Assembly (NCBI RefSeq): GCF_014805625.2
Contig: NW_023998493.1
Coordinates: 544,082 to 608,081 of the forward strand
Reading direction: 5' to 3'
Length of the DNA: 64,000 nucleotides
Source of the DNA: Glossina fuscipes
Taxonomy: Eukaryota > Arthropoda > Insecta > Diptera > Glossinidae
Shown here piece after piece: positions 24,001-36,773 of the stretch. The notes beneath the pieces are model-generated. The model ran no database searches and was not told the origin of the DNA. It saw only the letters and a list, made by a program, of their open reading frames with translations. The position numbers and the translations under genes are program-made. How positions within the stretch are numbered: position 1 is the first letter of the stretch; every line of letters starts with the position of its first letter.

Positions 24001-25360
24001 AAATGTTTTATTTTCTTAGTCACCTTACCTTGATTGACGTTGAAATAATTGTTAATTGTTGTTATTGTCGTCGCAAAAAAAATGTAATTGGACCATATTC
24101 CCACTTGAGGAGTATATCATTGTCATCATTGTTCACTTTTCGATTTTTTTTTTTTTGCTCATTAACAACACAAATTTCGGGATATTAATGAATGAAAAAC
24201 ATTTTCTTTTTTTTATGGAAACTTACCTACAGCTTGCTGCTTTCAAAAGAGGCGAAAACAAAAAAAAAATAAATAAATATATATATATATATGTTTATAA
24301 GACAGCACTAGAAAACTCTATTTTTATTTCAATTAGTATCAGTGCTCACTGGTATTTCCTTTGCAAATATGAGATTTTTTTACAGTTGATTCGTTTGTTA
24401 ATCCAGAAAGCAGTTATTACAACTTTTACTTGAAGCAAATTTTTCCTACTTTTGTTTGCCTTCCTGGTTTTATGTGTGTTTGTTTCTTTATTTTTATTTT
24501 TTTTATTTTTCCTTTTCTTGATTTTTTTTTTTTTTTAGCACTAGGGTCACACCTGTATGACGTTTTTTCCTAGAATTCTACCAGGAATATTAATAAATAC
24601 GCGTGTCCGTGTGCGTCGCTTTTTTTATTGCTACTTTTTTACACTTTCATATAATAAACAAAAGCCGAAAATTTTGAACAATTCCTTAGATACAAATATA
24701 TTTCCTTAATTCTTTTTTATATTTTGCGTGCAGATCTTTGCTTATTCTTGCTTATTTCATTTTTTTTCTACTTCGTAATTTTGCACACATATCACACATT
24801 CACTTACATAGTTGTAAGACGATGTTTTTTCTAACATTTTCTCTTGTTGTTTTTTGAAATGAAATTTTTTACTTTATTTTCAATTCGTATAAATTTACTG
24901 GAATTATTATTATTCACTATTATTCACTATTATTTCCTATTTGCGTAGCAATGGCATTTTAATCAAAACTTATTTACTCTTTTGTAATAATTTATACAAA
25001 TTCTCCGAATATTGACGAAATTCTGTGTGAACGAAAATGCTAGCTGACAGCGTTACCGTAAATGATAATAATTTGCGTTATTTTGCAGTAACAGCCAAAG
25101 AGCGCATGCATGACACTAACAGTTTTAATATTTTTAACTTTGTATATTTGTTTTTTAAATTAAACAAAGGGAAGAATATATGCTAGTTTGTATTCTTTTA
25201 TCGATGTAAAACAAAGAAAAAGATTGAGTAAAACTATCAATCAATCTCTACAATCGAGCGTCAACGTACCTTTTTATGTGAGCATAATAGATGAGCGACA
25301 AAGTTGTCAGTGTTGTTGGATATTATTACGATTGTTCTGTGCTGAAGTAAATAAATAAAA
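21096..25360. other. Gene-poor AT-rich intergenic stretch
   Basis: No gene recognised. It contains two interspersed-repeat pieces (21540-21620 and 21780-21860, the second on the minus strand) and a local direct duplication at 22866-22925 (GGTTAAAATTATTTATAC twice). Long A/T homopolymers are common. Confidence 0.5.
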
Positions 25361-25754
25361 GTGTTTTATTTTCAATTTATAAACAACCATTTGGTTGCGC
25401 TTCGTTTCGTTCTTAATTTATAAGCAACCATTTGGTTGCGACTGGTTTTATTTTCAATTTATAAACAATCATTTGGTTGCGCCTCGTTTCGTTCTTAATT
25501 TATAAACAACCATTGCGACTCATTTCATTCTTAATTTANNNNNNNNNNTCGTTTTATTTTCAATTTATAAACAACCATTTGGTTGCGACTCGTTTTATTT
25601 TCAATTTATAGACAACCATTTGGTTGCGACTTGTTTCATTCTTAATTTATAAACAACCATTTGGTTGCGACTGGTTTTATTTTCAATTTATAAACAACCA
25701 TTTGGTTGCGACACGTTTTATTTTCAATTTATAAACACAACTATTTGGTTGCGC
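25361..25754. repeat. 41-bp satellite array with a palindromic core
   Basis: About nine to ten tandem units of roughly 41 bp alternate around CAATTTATAAACAACCATTT / GGTTGCGACTCGTTTTATTT. Each unit contains CAACCATTTGGTTG, whose 6-base arms are perfect inverted repeats. Two sub-variants (TTTATTTTC- and TCATTCTTA- linkers) are interleaved. A 10-base assembly gap lies inside, so the true array may be longer. Confidence 0.95.
25539..25548. other. Assembly gap (10 N)
   Basis: Ten N characters inside the satellite array. The copy number on either side is therefore unreliable. Confidence 1.
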
Positions 25755-25826
25755 AATATCATGATCAGCTGTTGTCCCAAGAAAAAATATTAAATTATTT
25801 AGGAAAAGAATAATTTTTTTTTTTAC

Positions 25827-25955
25827 AGGATAAGAGCATACAGCGCAATCGCTTCCTAAGCAATTTTGACAAATAATATGACCGCAACGGCTTAAATGCA
25901 GTTGCAGCGTACTTTCATATTTTCCTAAACATTTGTTACAAGAAAACGGAAACAT
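25827..25955 (-). pseudogene. First exon of an RNF212/ZIP3-like RING protein, truncated by satellite
   Basis: The minus-strand ATG at 25955 opens 43 codons: CNKC, an 11-residue spacer, then LHLSRCGHIICQNC and CAVC. This C3HC4-type cysteine/histidine pattern close to the N-terminus is typical of the ZIP3/RNF212 meiotic RING family (Vilya, Narya and Nenya in Drosophila), which marks crossover sites. The exon ends at a GTAAAA donor. A matching acceptor lies 58 bases on (exon from 25768), but about 14 bases later the frame enters the 41-bp satellite and soon stops. The remainder of the protein is missing, so I treat it as a truncated gene. The assembly gap nearby leaves some doubt. Family assignment is from motif spacing only. 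Confidence 0.55.
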
Positions 25956-26049
25956 TTTGCCTACAGAATTGTTTGGCAAGAACAAAGAAAGCATTCGACA
26001 ATTTACGGCTGAACGCTTCTTAAAAAATGGAGGAGTACCTGCTATACCC

Positions 26050-26200
26050 AAAATCGAATTAACAGGAAATATTCAAAAATATGCGAAAATCGAACGGCAG
26101 GTCTCTAAAAATTTACTAAAACTAGTCAGAATGCGTTCAAGGGGAGATAGATGCTCTTTTTTTATACAGTTATATATATAAGATTATATATTATATAATG
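26050..26200 (+). repeat. Dispersed ~178-bp repeat, copy A
   Basis: It shares the ordered blocks AAAATCGAACG, AAAACTA, CAAGGGGAGAT and AAGATTATATATTATAT with copies at 26390-26560 and 36774-37035. Confidence 0.7.
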
Positions 26201-26389
26201 CGGTGACGTTTCAGACTACAAAAGCGTGATTGATCATTCCTTACTTATTACATCTTATCATACCAAGGCTGAAAGATAGTTTTCATTTAATTATTCATTC
26301 CTTTAGTAGATGCGGCATATGAAAACTTACATTAGTAACAGTTAAAATGGACATTTATACGTGCGAGTACTTTCGCTTATTTTTTATAC

Positions 26390-26560
26390 ATTTATATATA
26401 CAAGATTATATATTATATTTCAAGCACTTGTGTGAATATATGGTAAGAATTAACAGAAAATTTTTTCAAAATAGGGGAAAATCGAACGCCAGATCTATAA
26501 AAATTATATAAAACTATTCAGGAGACGTACAAGGGGAGATAAATGCTTATTTTTCGCCAT
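26390..26560 (+). repeat. Dispersed ~178-bp repeat, copy B
   Basis: Same block order as copy A, but starting with the AAGATTATATATTATATTTC segment and followed by AAAATCGAACGCC and GACGTACAAGGGGAGAT. It is closest to the tandem pair near 36.8 kb. Confidence 0.75.
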
Positions 26561-27029
26561 CAAACCAGCCAGCTCACTTTTCAATTCAATCATGCGCTTT
26601 TTAGTTTTATGATTTTATGACAAACATCTTTCACTTGTTGGGAGAATTCATCACGTCTTTCACGTCTTCCATTAAGTACATTCCTAAGACTTTAATAAAG
26701 CCTCTCCATTTAATTTTTGAAAAAACTTTAAATATCAAAAAAAAAATTTTTTACTGCTTACTTGACGATCTTATTTTATTCGCGGTCAAAATTGAAATGT
26801 CGATTGTATGAAAGAGAGAAAAAAATGCACGTCTTCAAAATTTCTGCTAATTTGCAGAAACCCTTATCAGCTTTCATATGAAAACACATAGTTATTAAAA
26901 AAAAACTTGCAGAATTGAAAAGCATTGCCAACCCAAATACTTGTATTGACAGTGGTACGGACATGAAACAAAATCTGAAAATGAAAAAATTTGTGCTTAT
27001 TTTAATTTTTTTTTATTTTTTTGGGATCC

Positions 27030-27184
27030 TCATTTCTCAGGAGTACCGATATCTGTTCAGGAACTTATTGATAAAGGCTATATACGCTGACGAAATATCA
27101 ATGAATTTATAGATAAATCAAAATCGGTCGTAGAGTTTTATCGTGCCTATTGCAACTTTAATACAAGACCCAGAATACGACGAT
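27030..27184 (+). pseudogene. Coding-like relic, unknown protein
   Basis: In one plus-strand frame the sequence reads VPISVQELIDKGYIR, a TGA stop, then RNINEFIDKSKSVVEF and a further basic stretch ending ...RPRIRR before TAA. Its amino-acid composition and codon pattern look like real protein with one stop. I cannot name the family. Confidence 0.3.
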
Positions 27185-27363
27185 AAGTAAACGCAATCAG
27201 GAGCCCCTATTATTGGCAGCAGGTCAGAATGGCTGAGGGCACATATGCCCACAAGCATTCCAATAAATGGAATACAATATTTTTATGCGTGCTACAAAGG
27301 ATGAACTAATCTGATATCTTTTGGTATTCCAATTTTATTTAAGCAAAAATTATATGTAAACAA

Positions 27364-28684
27364 TTACTTCGTTTTCGATAGATGAAAAAAGGCTTTCTTT
27401 GCCTTACACAATGTAATATAAAGTAGTATTTTTTTCTTTGAACTAGTACGAGTACGTCTTAAGCCCAATAGCCGCCACTTCTTCTGTAGGTTTACCGTTG
27501 ATACTGTATCGGGATCTTTTTCCATTTCCATTTCCTGAAGGGGCAATTTCCTATTGATGCATGGTGTACTTGTTTCAACAGCATTTTTAACAAACTCCCC
27601 TAATTCGGGTGTCGTAGTCTCGATTTGTAATAAATTTCTATTGGATGTCTCACAGAATTTATTGGATGGCCGAAAATTCAATTTTGTGATTAATAACAAC
27701 AAGCGCTTCTTACCAAACAGCATTGGAACATTTAAAGTCGAATGCCCGGTTTGTTTCGATTCATCATTAAGAGCCAACAATGTATCGTCGGTCCGTTGAC
27801 ATAAAAATTGCTTTGAATCATCTTTAGAAAGAACCCATTGACTTAATACAATATTAGCATAATCGCTTCCCATCTCTCCACTTCCTTCATCGTTTTCAAC
27901 TTTTATATTTGGCTTTTTCTCCTTTTTGCGGCCCAACTTGGGATGATATTCTTCTTCTTTCCTATTTGTTAACGATGTCTTGAAAGTTTTTTTCTCAGAT
28001 AGCATGCTTTGCTTTTTAGAAATAACTTTATTTTTTATAGATAATAAACTATTCTCAAAATCACCATCGCTTTGATGAAATTCATTTAGCAAGGCTTCCA
28101 TACGATTTTTCCCTTTCTCAGATATTAGCACATTCTTGCCATTAGCCGTTTGAAAACCTGTGGTTTTGTTTCCTTTTCCTAATTGTGCACTGGGTTCCAT
28201 CCGGTCTTCTCATTTTGATCTAAGATTTCTTCCATGCTTATGGAGGCAAATATGTCATTGTCATCTTTTTCCCAATTTTCACTTATCCCAATTTTACACT
28301 GATTTGATGGTACTAGAACTAAAAAATTTTGGATTAACTTAAATATTGTCTCTTCACAAATTTTAAAAAGAACTTACTTTGATTTACGTTGTACCTGTCC
28401 TCTTTCTCGATATAACCACGATCTGAAGCTTCTCCTAAAAAGAATGTACAAAGTTAGGGTTGTTCAAAAAAAGTCTATAAAGAGCAACTTACTTTCTGAG
28501 ATAGAATTGTCATCAACAGCGACCTTGATTTTTTTCTCCAAATTTGATTTCCACTTTTCTTTAAATTCACGACTATAATTACGTTTCGGTTTCTCCCGTA
28601 ATATAAATACAGGGGACCGCTCCAAATTTCTTAATTGACTTTCAGGCGATGTTGTTGGACTGTTAAAAGGCGTTGTTTTGCACG
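27364..28684 (-). pseudogene. BRCA2-like gene fragment with one BRC repeat, frameshifted
   Basis: Three spliceable minus-strand segments are visible: about 28684-28493, 28434-28378 (57 bp) and 28318-27364, joined by short GT-AG introns with matching phase. The last segment contains TTGFQTANGKNVLISEKGKN, an excellent BRC motif (GFxTAxGKxVxxSE), the RAD51-binding repeat of BRCA2. In the upstream part of that exon the frame carrying MEEILDQ runs into a stop, and the BRC part lies in another frame, so a frameshift separates them near 28200-28230. No helical or OB-fold DNA-binding domain follows and the frame ends after about 278 residues. It looks like a partial, decayed copy. Alternatively it is a fast-evolving gene with a sequencing error. 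Confidence 0.6.
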
Positions 28685-31019
28685 CTTAAAGTTTTTAAAG
28701 CATTCTATACCGTTATGTCAGTTACATGGTTGAAAGTTTTTGGTGCAACTGCAATGAATTTATAAATTAAGCAGCAGATTAGATTCATTAGATTATTAGC
28801 TTTAGTATGTACAAAGATGAGTGTGTATGTTAATACATGTCCATTTCTCATTTGAGAAAGTTCGAAAATTTTGTTACGTAGTTATATATCTTGTTAATTT
28901 TATTATTGTATTAAATTATGTTTCTTTAAATTAAAATTTTTTTAATTGCCTGAAAATAGTTTCCTTACAAAATCAATAACGTTATCCAAACTATAAACTT
29001 TCCAAATTTTTCTTGGATTGATAAGGAAAAGTAATTTCAAGCTGGGTTTCTTTTAATCTAATACAAAATCCAACGGCAACCAAACACATAAACGCAAGCA
29101 GTTTCTAAACCCGTTTACAAAGTAAATAAAATTACAAAGTGCAACAACAAAGTCGTGATCATCTCTATAGAAAAACTCCGACCTTCAAGGAACGTAAAGA
29201 AGGATTGCAATCATAAAAACGCTAACTTCTAATGTAAACAAAAAACTCAACCAATCACGGCCAGTTTTATAAAATTTAAGCAAACAAGAAAAAAATATAT
29301 GAAGAATTCAAAAAATTGGAAAGTATCGACGTAAATGTTTTGCGTCATTACTAGGGAGTTTGCTAAAAATGGAAATATGACATGGCTACTAACATTTTTA
29401 CGGTGAGTAGAATTTTTGAATATTCGTTATGCGAAATTTGTTCTGATACGACATTACTGCGCTCCCACTGGTTTGTGTCCAAAATCCCTCTTGGCTTATG
29501 TCCAAACCTAAATGTACGTACACATAAATTAGAAAAAGGAGTATCGCAAACTCAGCGTTGTAAAATGTCTCAAGTTTTTCAAAGTTTATGTATTTCACAT
29601 TTATACATTGTTCTAAAAATTTCGTAGGCACATAGAAAATTTTAAATATATATCGTCGTAAAACGTCGTAACGTACATATTACAAAACATTTTTTGTATG
29701 TATGTCCATCATATTAAAATATTGTAAAGGTTGCAAAGAATTCTTAACAATGAAAAAAAAGCACGATTTTTTTATCCAGATACGACTAACATTGAAAATG
29801 GAGGAGAAAGAAATATTTCTAGTAAACTTTGGAATCCTTAATAAGGGATCATGACGTTTGCACACTTAAACCCGCAGTTGTTGTATTGCTATTACAATCA
29901 AGTTCGTTTAACACAACTGTTTCAAGTGAGGCATTTCTTTTTCTGTCTTGACCTTGAGCGGGTTGGAAAGAGCTTTTTCCTTTGTTAGAGATTTTATTTA
30001 TACTTAGCTAAATCAAACGAACTTGATGGAAATTTGGCACATTGATTAGCCTGAGGCAGTTTTAAAACAAATATGCCGGCAAAGTGGAACAAGCGAGCCA
30101 GAGGTTACTCAAAGGGCTGCCTGGCTTCTCTGTCCGTGCGATGTCTGCTTGTACGATCTTGTGTTCAACCTATAGGTCGCAACTTTTGAGATATTTTAAT
30201 AGAATCTGTATATACTAACGTGCTTTCAATTAACAACGAATGATATTGAAATCGTTTCGGATCGGTCCACGTTTTCGACCACCGGTTGTATAACGCCTTA
30301 TTTTAAAAACTCATCATATGACAAAAGATTGGAATTTTCAAAGTTTTTCAACAAAACTCGCTGAGTAATCCCTATTTCGACACTCTATGTTGATATGAAA
30401 AATTTAGTTCGGCTGGGACAATATTTTGAACCCACTTCATGAAACCGTTCTTGAGAAAGCTGGAGCTTTAAATGCAAAAAGTTATAATTTTCAATATTTC
30501 ACGATGAAAATTTCCTCATTGTAGTAAATTTTCAAACAAGTCAAAATTACCGAATGTGGACCATGCAGCTCTACATTTTTTGGCTATCACCGTATATGAG
30601 AATTTTCAAGAAATGTAAAGCCTCATATGCCAGAAAGTCCTAACTTAATGTTAATGTTTTACGACAAAGATTTATTCATGATGCTGATTTGGCATAAGAA
30701 TCAAGTGGACGCAATTTAAACCACATGGATCTAGTACTTGGACTACCCACTCCTTATAAGATATACGACAGGGTATAACTACGAATGAGTCAAAAGCAAT
30801 TTATGAAATACTAAAGTTTTACATTTAGAATATTTGCACTTTAAAATGGTGTGATTTCAGCACACTTTTGGACCATAGGCGATTGAAACCTTACCATAAA
30901 ACTTGACAAAATATTTCAAATTTGGCAGATATTTGTTTTGTTCTTTGGGATAGATTTCGGCTTAAAGCGCTTTGATTTTTCCCTTCTAGACAAAACTAAA
31001 GCTAATGACAGTCTTTCTA
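28685..31019. other. Intergenic, degraded interspersed repeats
   Basis: No gene seen. Around 30000-30300 and 30360-30780 the text resembles old copies of the TATACCC/GTCCGTC interspersed family (phrases such as AAATTTGGCACA, CTGTCCGTGCG). Confidence 0.4.
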
Positions 31020-31560
31020 TTATTTTCAAACGTTTCAAACATCTTTATATACACCACCAGAGGATGAAGGGTAGATTCATTTTGTCAAGACGTTTGCAAA
31101 GCCCAGTAGGATGCTGCAACATCATGTCCGTCTTTCCGTCCGTCTGTTTTAAATATTCTCCTGGGCGCAAAAATGAATCTATCGACTTCAAATTTGATAG
31201 AAACAGACGACGGATACGCCCACAATAGTATATAAGATGACGACACATGTTATTCAAAAGATATAAAGAATTGGTTTCTTGTCCATTACTCATAAATTAC
31301 AGCAGATCAGTCTACAAAAATTTGAACTCATATTCTATGAGTGATGTTGTAGCGCTTGTACAAAACTTGAGACTATCGGCCTACTACCCAATATTATAGG
31401 GTATCTTAACTTTCTTTTTACGTTACTCAAAACCTTTATAACGCGTACAAGCCAGCTTCAAAAGCCTCTTTAAACACATAAATTCTTGGGCGATTTCAAG
31501 TTGAAAATGCACCTAAGCATGTCCGTCTGTTAGCGACGTATACAACATACGAAGCACGAA
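31020..31560 (+). repeat. Interspersed repeat family copies (TATACCC...GTCCGTCCGTC)
   Basis: Two tandemly placed decayed copies at 31020-31300 and 31430-31560. Their shared order is a GGTAGATTCATTTTGTCAA-like head, ACGTTTG, an AAGCTTC-like block and CATGTCCGTC. Related copies occur at 16430-16510 (minus), 21780-21860 (minus), 46775-46875, 51085-51310 and 51470-51740. Confidence 0.6.
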
Positions 31561-34500
31561 TATAAGTTTCCTATTTGTTTGCCATTCAATTTGATAGACT
31601 TCCAAATAAAGGCAACACCGACAGATTTCCTTTAAATATTTATTATTATTATTATTATTAGCGTAATGATGCCAATTTCGTAAGTTTTTACAAACTAGCG
31701 ATTTACTTTCCATCAGGTTACCGCAAGTTACTTCACAAATACTGTTTTCATTTTATAACGCATAGTTACAGACTTTCTAAATACCCTACTTCGAATTTCA
31801 CAACTTGAGAGAGTAAGTAAATAAGCGACCACTTGTTAAAATGTAAACATTGGAAATATTTATTCTCTTTTCTCCACATCACATAAAAATACATAAAAAT
31901 GCATGTGCATAAAAATAAATACGAAATTTTTAATGATGATGAAATGGAAAATTACACTGTTGTAGCTAACAGATTTTGTATTACGCAATATTAGAAAGCG
32001 AATAAATTAATTTAATGTTTTAATTTTAAAATATTGCTCATTAGTTGCAATTTTAATATACACGTCTGTAATAAAGAAAATATTGTTTGTTTTGGAAATA
32101 AGCGATTTGGCAATAAATCGCTTACAAGATAAAATTAACTTATCCCAATGACGTTCCACGACATTTTTTAGCCTTCATAAAGTTCCATCGTTCGTCTTAC
32201 GCGGAAACTAGGATAATTTCTTATTCCAAAATACTGGCTTCCAAAAATGAGCCAAAAGTAAACTAAAACACGTACAGCGTTATCATGCATGTTCAGTGCT
32301 TTATAGTGCCATTTTTTCTCTTTCTTTGCTTCCCAAATTATACCTAGAGAAGAAAAAGCATCCCGATAATTCTGGCAAATAAAAGGAGAAGTAAACAATC
32401 TAAACTAAAGGAGAAGAATTACCACTTGTTGCAATGTATTTAAACTTCGAATTTTGTTACTTTAGAGCGTAAGTAAAAGAGTTTTCTAGCTAACATAGTA
32501 TGTTTTGTATTTAAACTGGCTCGCTTCGTTGTGAAAATAAATATAATGATGTGGTAGGAGATTTATAAAAAAAGTGAACACCGGTCCACCATTAATACAG
32601 TGACTCATATGACCGCTTTTCAAAGTAAGGTACTATATGGAAAATGGTCTCATCCCATATACTTGATGAACCAATATGTGTCAGACAAGCAAATTTCATC
32701 GAAATATCTGGCTGGGCAGATGGACCGACAAGATTAGATTGTTACAGAAAACGATTCTGAACGAAAAATTTCCCTATTTCAAGCCCTTCTAAGCAATAAT
32801 CACTCGAACATTAAACACCTTTCAACACTTGTTTGAGAATTCACCTGGCATAGCTTAATTGAGATATTCGATTACAGGTTAACAATACAAAATTGAACCA
32901 TATAAATCTATTTTTAGGAACTTCACACCATATACAGATTCACCTAAAGAGTAAATCTAAGTCTAATTTATAATATTTTTTTTTAAATAACGTTAGTTTT
33001 AGTCATTGGATCGCCTCTCGCAAAAGGACTAACAAAAAAGAATCCTTTTACATGCAAATAAATGAAAAACTTTATTACATAAGGGATGAAAGGTGTTTAA
33101 TGTTCGAGCTTGCTTGACTATAATTTTTGCACTTACTTTTTTATATATTAGCGTTTGTCAAAATTTAAATGTTTTGTTTACTATTTTTCTGAAAGCGACC
33201 TGCTATTCAAATTTTATTAATACAACCTTGCACGTTCATTCATCAATATATGTCCCTGTATTGCAGAATATATAAAATATGTAACAGCCAAACGTGATTA
33301 AGACAGACCACCCTTTTTTCATACCAATCGAGGCTTTTCTGAAGGATGCCTGGGGATATTAGAACCGAGAAAAGTGCCATTGAAAAGCAACAAAAGAAGA
33401 GCAATAGCGCCAAGTGTATGCCAATTTTTGATAAAAACCCATGTTTCAAAGACTTTCGTTAGATAAATTTAGATAAGAGATATGCTATGTTCAACTATGA
33501 TTCAATTATTAGATTAGATAGAAATTCTCGAAATAAAGTTCTAATAATTTATAAAGCGATTCAGATAAAATAATAATAATAAAGTTATTTGTTGTTATTG
33601 TAATATGTCTGATAAATAAAATACCTCACTTAAAACAAGAAAAATCAAGCAAGAAGCAAACGAGGTTAATAAAGTGCGTTCGGAAACACTGTTTTCGGCA
33701 TTTTTATTAACTGTCTCCTTAATAATTAATTTAATTAATTTTGTGCAATTGGGTTTGTAAGGCTCGATTTTTCTTTCTAAGGGAATTTTTGACGATGTTT
33801 TTTCTTTTTAACAGTATTTTGTGCTATATTTCTCTCACTTCGTTGCTCTCACACTTCTCGCACACATTAACAGAATCAAAGCGTTGCAATTTATTGAAAG
33901 CAACTCTGTGCTCTCTTCATTCTCAACATGTGGTATTTTCTTTTGTAAACAATGTAAAAGAAAAAACCCGCTAACGGCTTTTAGCGAAAGCTAATTTACA
34001 AGTGCACAAAGAAGTTGTTCGAACTGAATAATTGCGAAAAAAAAATTAAAAAAAGAAATTAAAGAGTTTGAAAATTAGAAGAAGGAACTTGTGAAACATT
34101 TACATAAAACTGAAATAAGAAAAAACTCAAACAATCATAAAATTATAAAAATATCTAGAAAAAAAAAAATAGTTTTTTAAAATGTATAGCGTTTATCAAG
34201 TTAAATAAGCGTGAGCGTAAAGAATTTGGAAATAAAAGTTTATAACTATAACTACACAAAAGACTAACTTCAAGAGCATCGTAGGAAATTGACAGTAAGC
34301 GCATTTATTTCATTTATTTACAATTTTATGTATTGTTAAGGAGAGCCATCTGATATTGACATAGTTTCCCTGGGAATCTCGTTGGTGTTGGTAGCAATTT
34401 CTTAAAAAAAATTATTCGGAGACAACATTCAGAACCTCGCAAATTTAGTTATGAAAGCTTGAAAGATTTTTATTGCATTATTAGCATTAACGTACAACCA

Positions 34501-36773
34501 TTTTTCAACTATTTTATCAAAAAATGAAATATTTTCTATATATTTCTACCTTTTCATTGGGACTATTTTTCTTTTTTAAATTAACACAATGAATGCGCGA
34601 ATAAATAAATGAATGAACAAATGAGTGAATGTGTGAATAAGTGAGGGAGTGAATAACGAATGAAAAATGTAATACAGGAAGAATCGAATAAATGGATAAA
34701 TGAATGAGTGAATGATTCAATTCGTGCTAGTTAAAGTTATCAAAGACGAACTTCATAGATAAGCGTAGATGAAAGATGTCTCATTGAAATAAATTACTTG
34801 GAGAAAATTTTTGTGAAACTTCTCTAAATAAATTTTTTAAAAAGTAAATGAAATTCTGCACAAATTTTCTACATAATGTGTATTTATTGTACACCTGGTT
34901 TGTGTTCATATTGGCGACACTAACACCACGTACGTCTGCCGCCACATTAATTAACTTATATGATATGATACTCGCCATTGCTCTTTTAGATTCTTTGTGG
35001 TTTTCGTGAATGAAGCAAAGTATGAATGCATGTATGTGTGATGTAGAATCGAGAATGTGTAATAGATGAGCAAATATATCAAGCTCTTGCACGCAGATTG
35101 TGTGCAAAGGAAATGGAAACTAACGGTCAAAGAACACAGCCGCACTTCAACATAATCTGATATCATCCATATTTTCAAAAATTTTTCTGCTTATTACTAC
35201 TCATAAGCTAAACAAGAATAAATGCTGAAAATTATTCTGCACATTCCTTGCCTGAAAATCTATTATGCGTCCAAATTGCGTTAGTTGGAAATGAATATCA
35301 CCTGACCTGGTGGATCATATATACATGTCGAAATCCGATTACAAAATGCTGTACTTGCTATTAATGTATTCCATATTTTGTTAGAAAATTCCATATGTGT
35401 GTTAGAAAATTGGAAATACCACAAAAAGACCAACTTCGACATCAAAATCACTTATTTCTACTTAATTTTAATTCATCACCATGACATACATATATACATT
35501 ATTTGCTATGTTTTCCGAGGTAAGTTTGTGATAGGAAGCGGGTAAATGTTTCCAATAAAATGATGCGAATGGTGAATGATCTTTGCAATACTAAGATGTT
35601 TACAGACATTTAGATTTATATATGAGAAGTAAAGCAAAGGTGTGAGTAAAACGAATTCACGATTAATAATTACAGATTCTATCTCTAAAGTTCACCGAAC
35701 TAAAATCGATCCTAATACATCAACTATTCAAGCAAAATGTGATAAAAGTAACATTACATAAACACGTTGTAGGCAGATTTATAATTGAAATTGTCCAAGT
35801 TGTAAGTATTTATATGTATATTTAAATTAGTCTTATTTGTGTGAAGAAAATGTTTCATTTCTAAAGGGCAGCTTTTTTGGAATGTTTCGGATTTTACAAA
35901 TCAATTGAATTATGTTTATGTTTTCTGTGATTAAAGTGCAAATTTTGTTGTTTCACGTTTAATAACGTGCTGCTCTTATCAGAGACAACAAAATACATAG
36001 ATGTTCCAATATTTTGTTCCAACGTTTTGTCCAAAATTAAGATTAGAAGATTCTTGGGTACTTTTTGCGTATCTTCTCTCACAAACGTTTGCAAAGCAGA
36101 AGCACACATAATTCTGTGCTTTTAAGAGAATATGGGTTATGGTACGCATATTATAATATAAATATAATTTGTTTCCTTTTCATCTTTTATTTTGAAGAAC
36201 TAAAGTATTCACCAAAGTGGGGTTAGTCCACCAAGATACGTTTTACTGCAAAGTAAAACAAAAACAAATAAAATAAGTATTAAAATTAAAAAACTTAACA
36301 AAACCAAAAAATCAAAGTTGTTGTTAATAACTCTAGAATGCAAAGTCCAAGTCGAGTTACAACAATTTTCGGAGAGATTACCTAGCTGTAGATTTAAAAT
36401 ACATTTTGAAAAATGCTGTAACCTAATAGAAAAACTTAGCTTTATTAATATGCCCAGGGTTTATCACCGCAAGAATCGCCCACAATATGCACTCCCCATA
36501 TACAAAAGACACTAAATTAATTATAAAAAATTTTAACGGATTTACTCAAGTGCAGATTTTTGATATGTTTAGAAGGACGCTAACAAATAACGGAAAATTT
36601 TTATTATATTATTATTACTTTTATATTGCTTACGTTCCGGAATTGAACAGTTAAATAGTTTGATAAAATATTAAAAACTATTCCTTAATACTTGTCCGTG
36701 CAATTTGAACTGTTTATTAGTCCAGAACTTCGAATTTTTATACAATAGAACTCTTAATGCAAACTCCATATAA
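31561..36773. other. Gene-poor stretch
   Basis: No gene recognised. A (TTA)n run lies at 31635-31660, an old interspersed-repeat piece at about 32580-32740 and a GAAT-type minisatellite at 34588-34715. Confidence 0.5.
34588..34715. repeat. Degenerate GAAT/GAGT minisatellite
   Basis: About thirty imperfect copies of a four-base unit (AATG/AGTG/AATA) with occasional slips. Confidence 0.8.

Noticed and set aside
25361..25754. CRISPR array
   Set aside because: Units are near-identical throughout with no unique spacers, and the host is a fly; this is a satellite.
26617..27112. Plus-strand frames at 26617-26811 and 26915-27112 as genes
   Set aside because: Composition is typical AT-rich noise; only the segment after 27030 looks protein-like, and in a different frame.
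34588..34715. Coding region for a repetitive protein
   Set aside because: The four-base period is not a multiple of three and all frames are disrupted.
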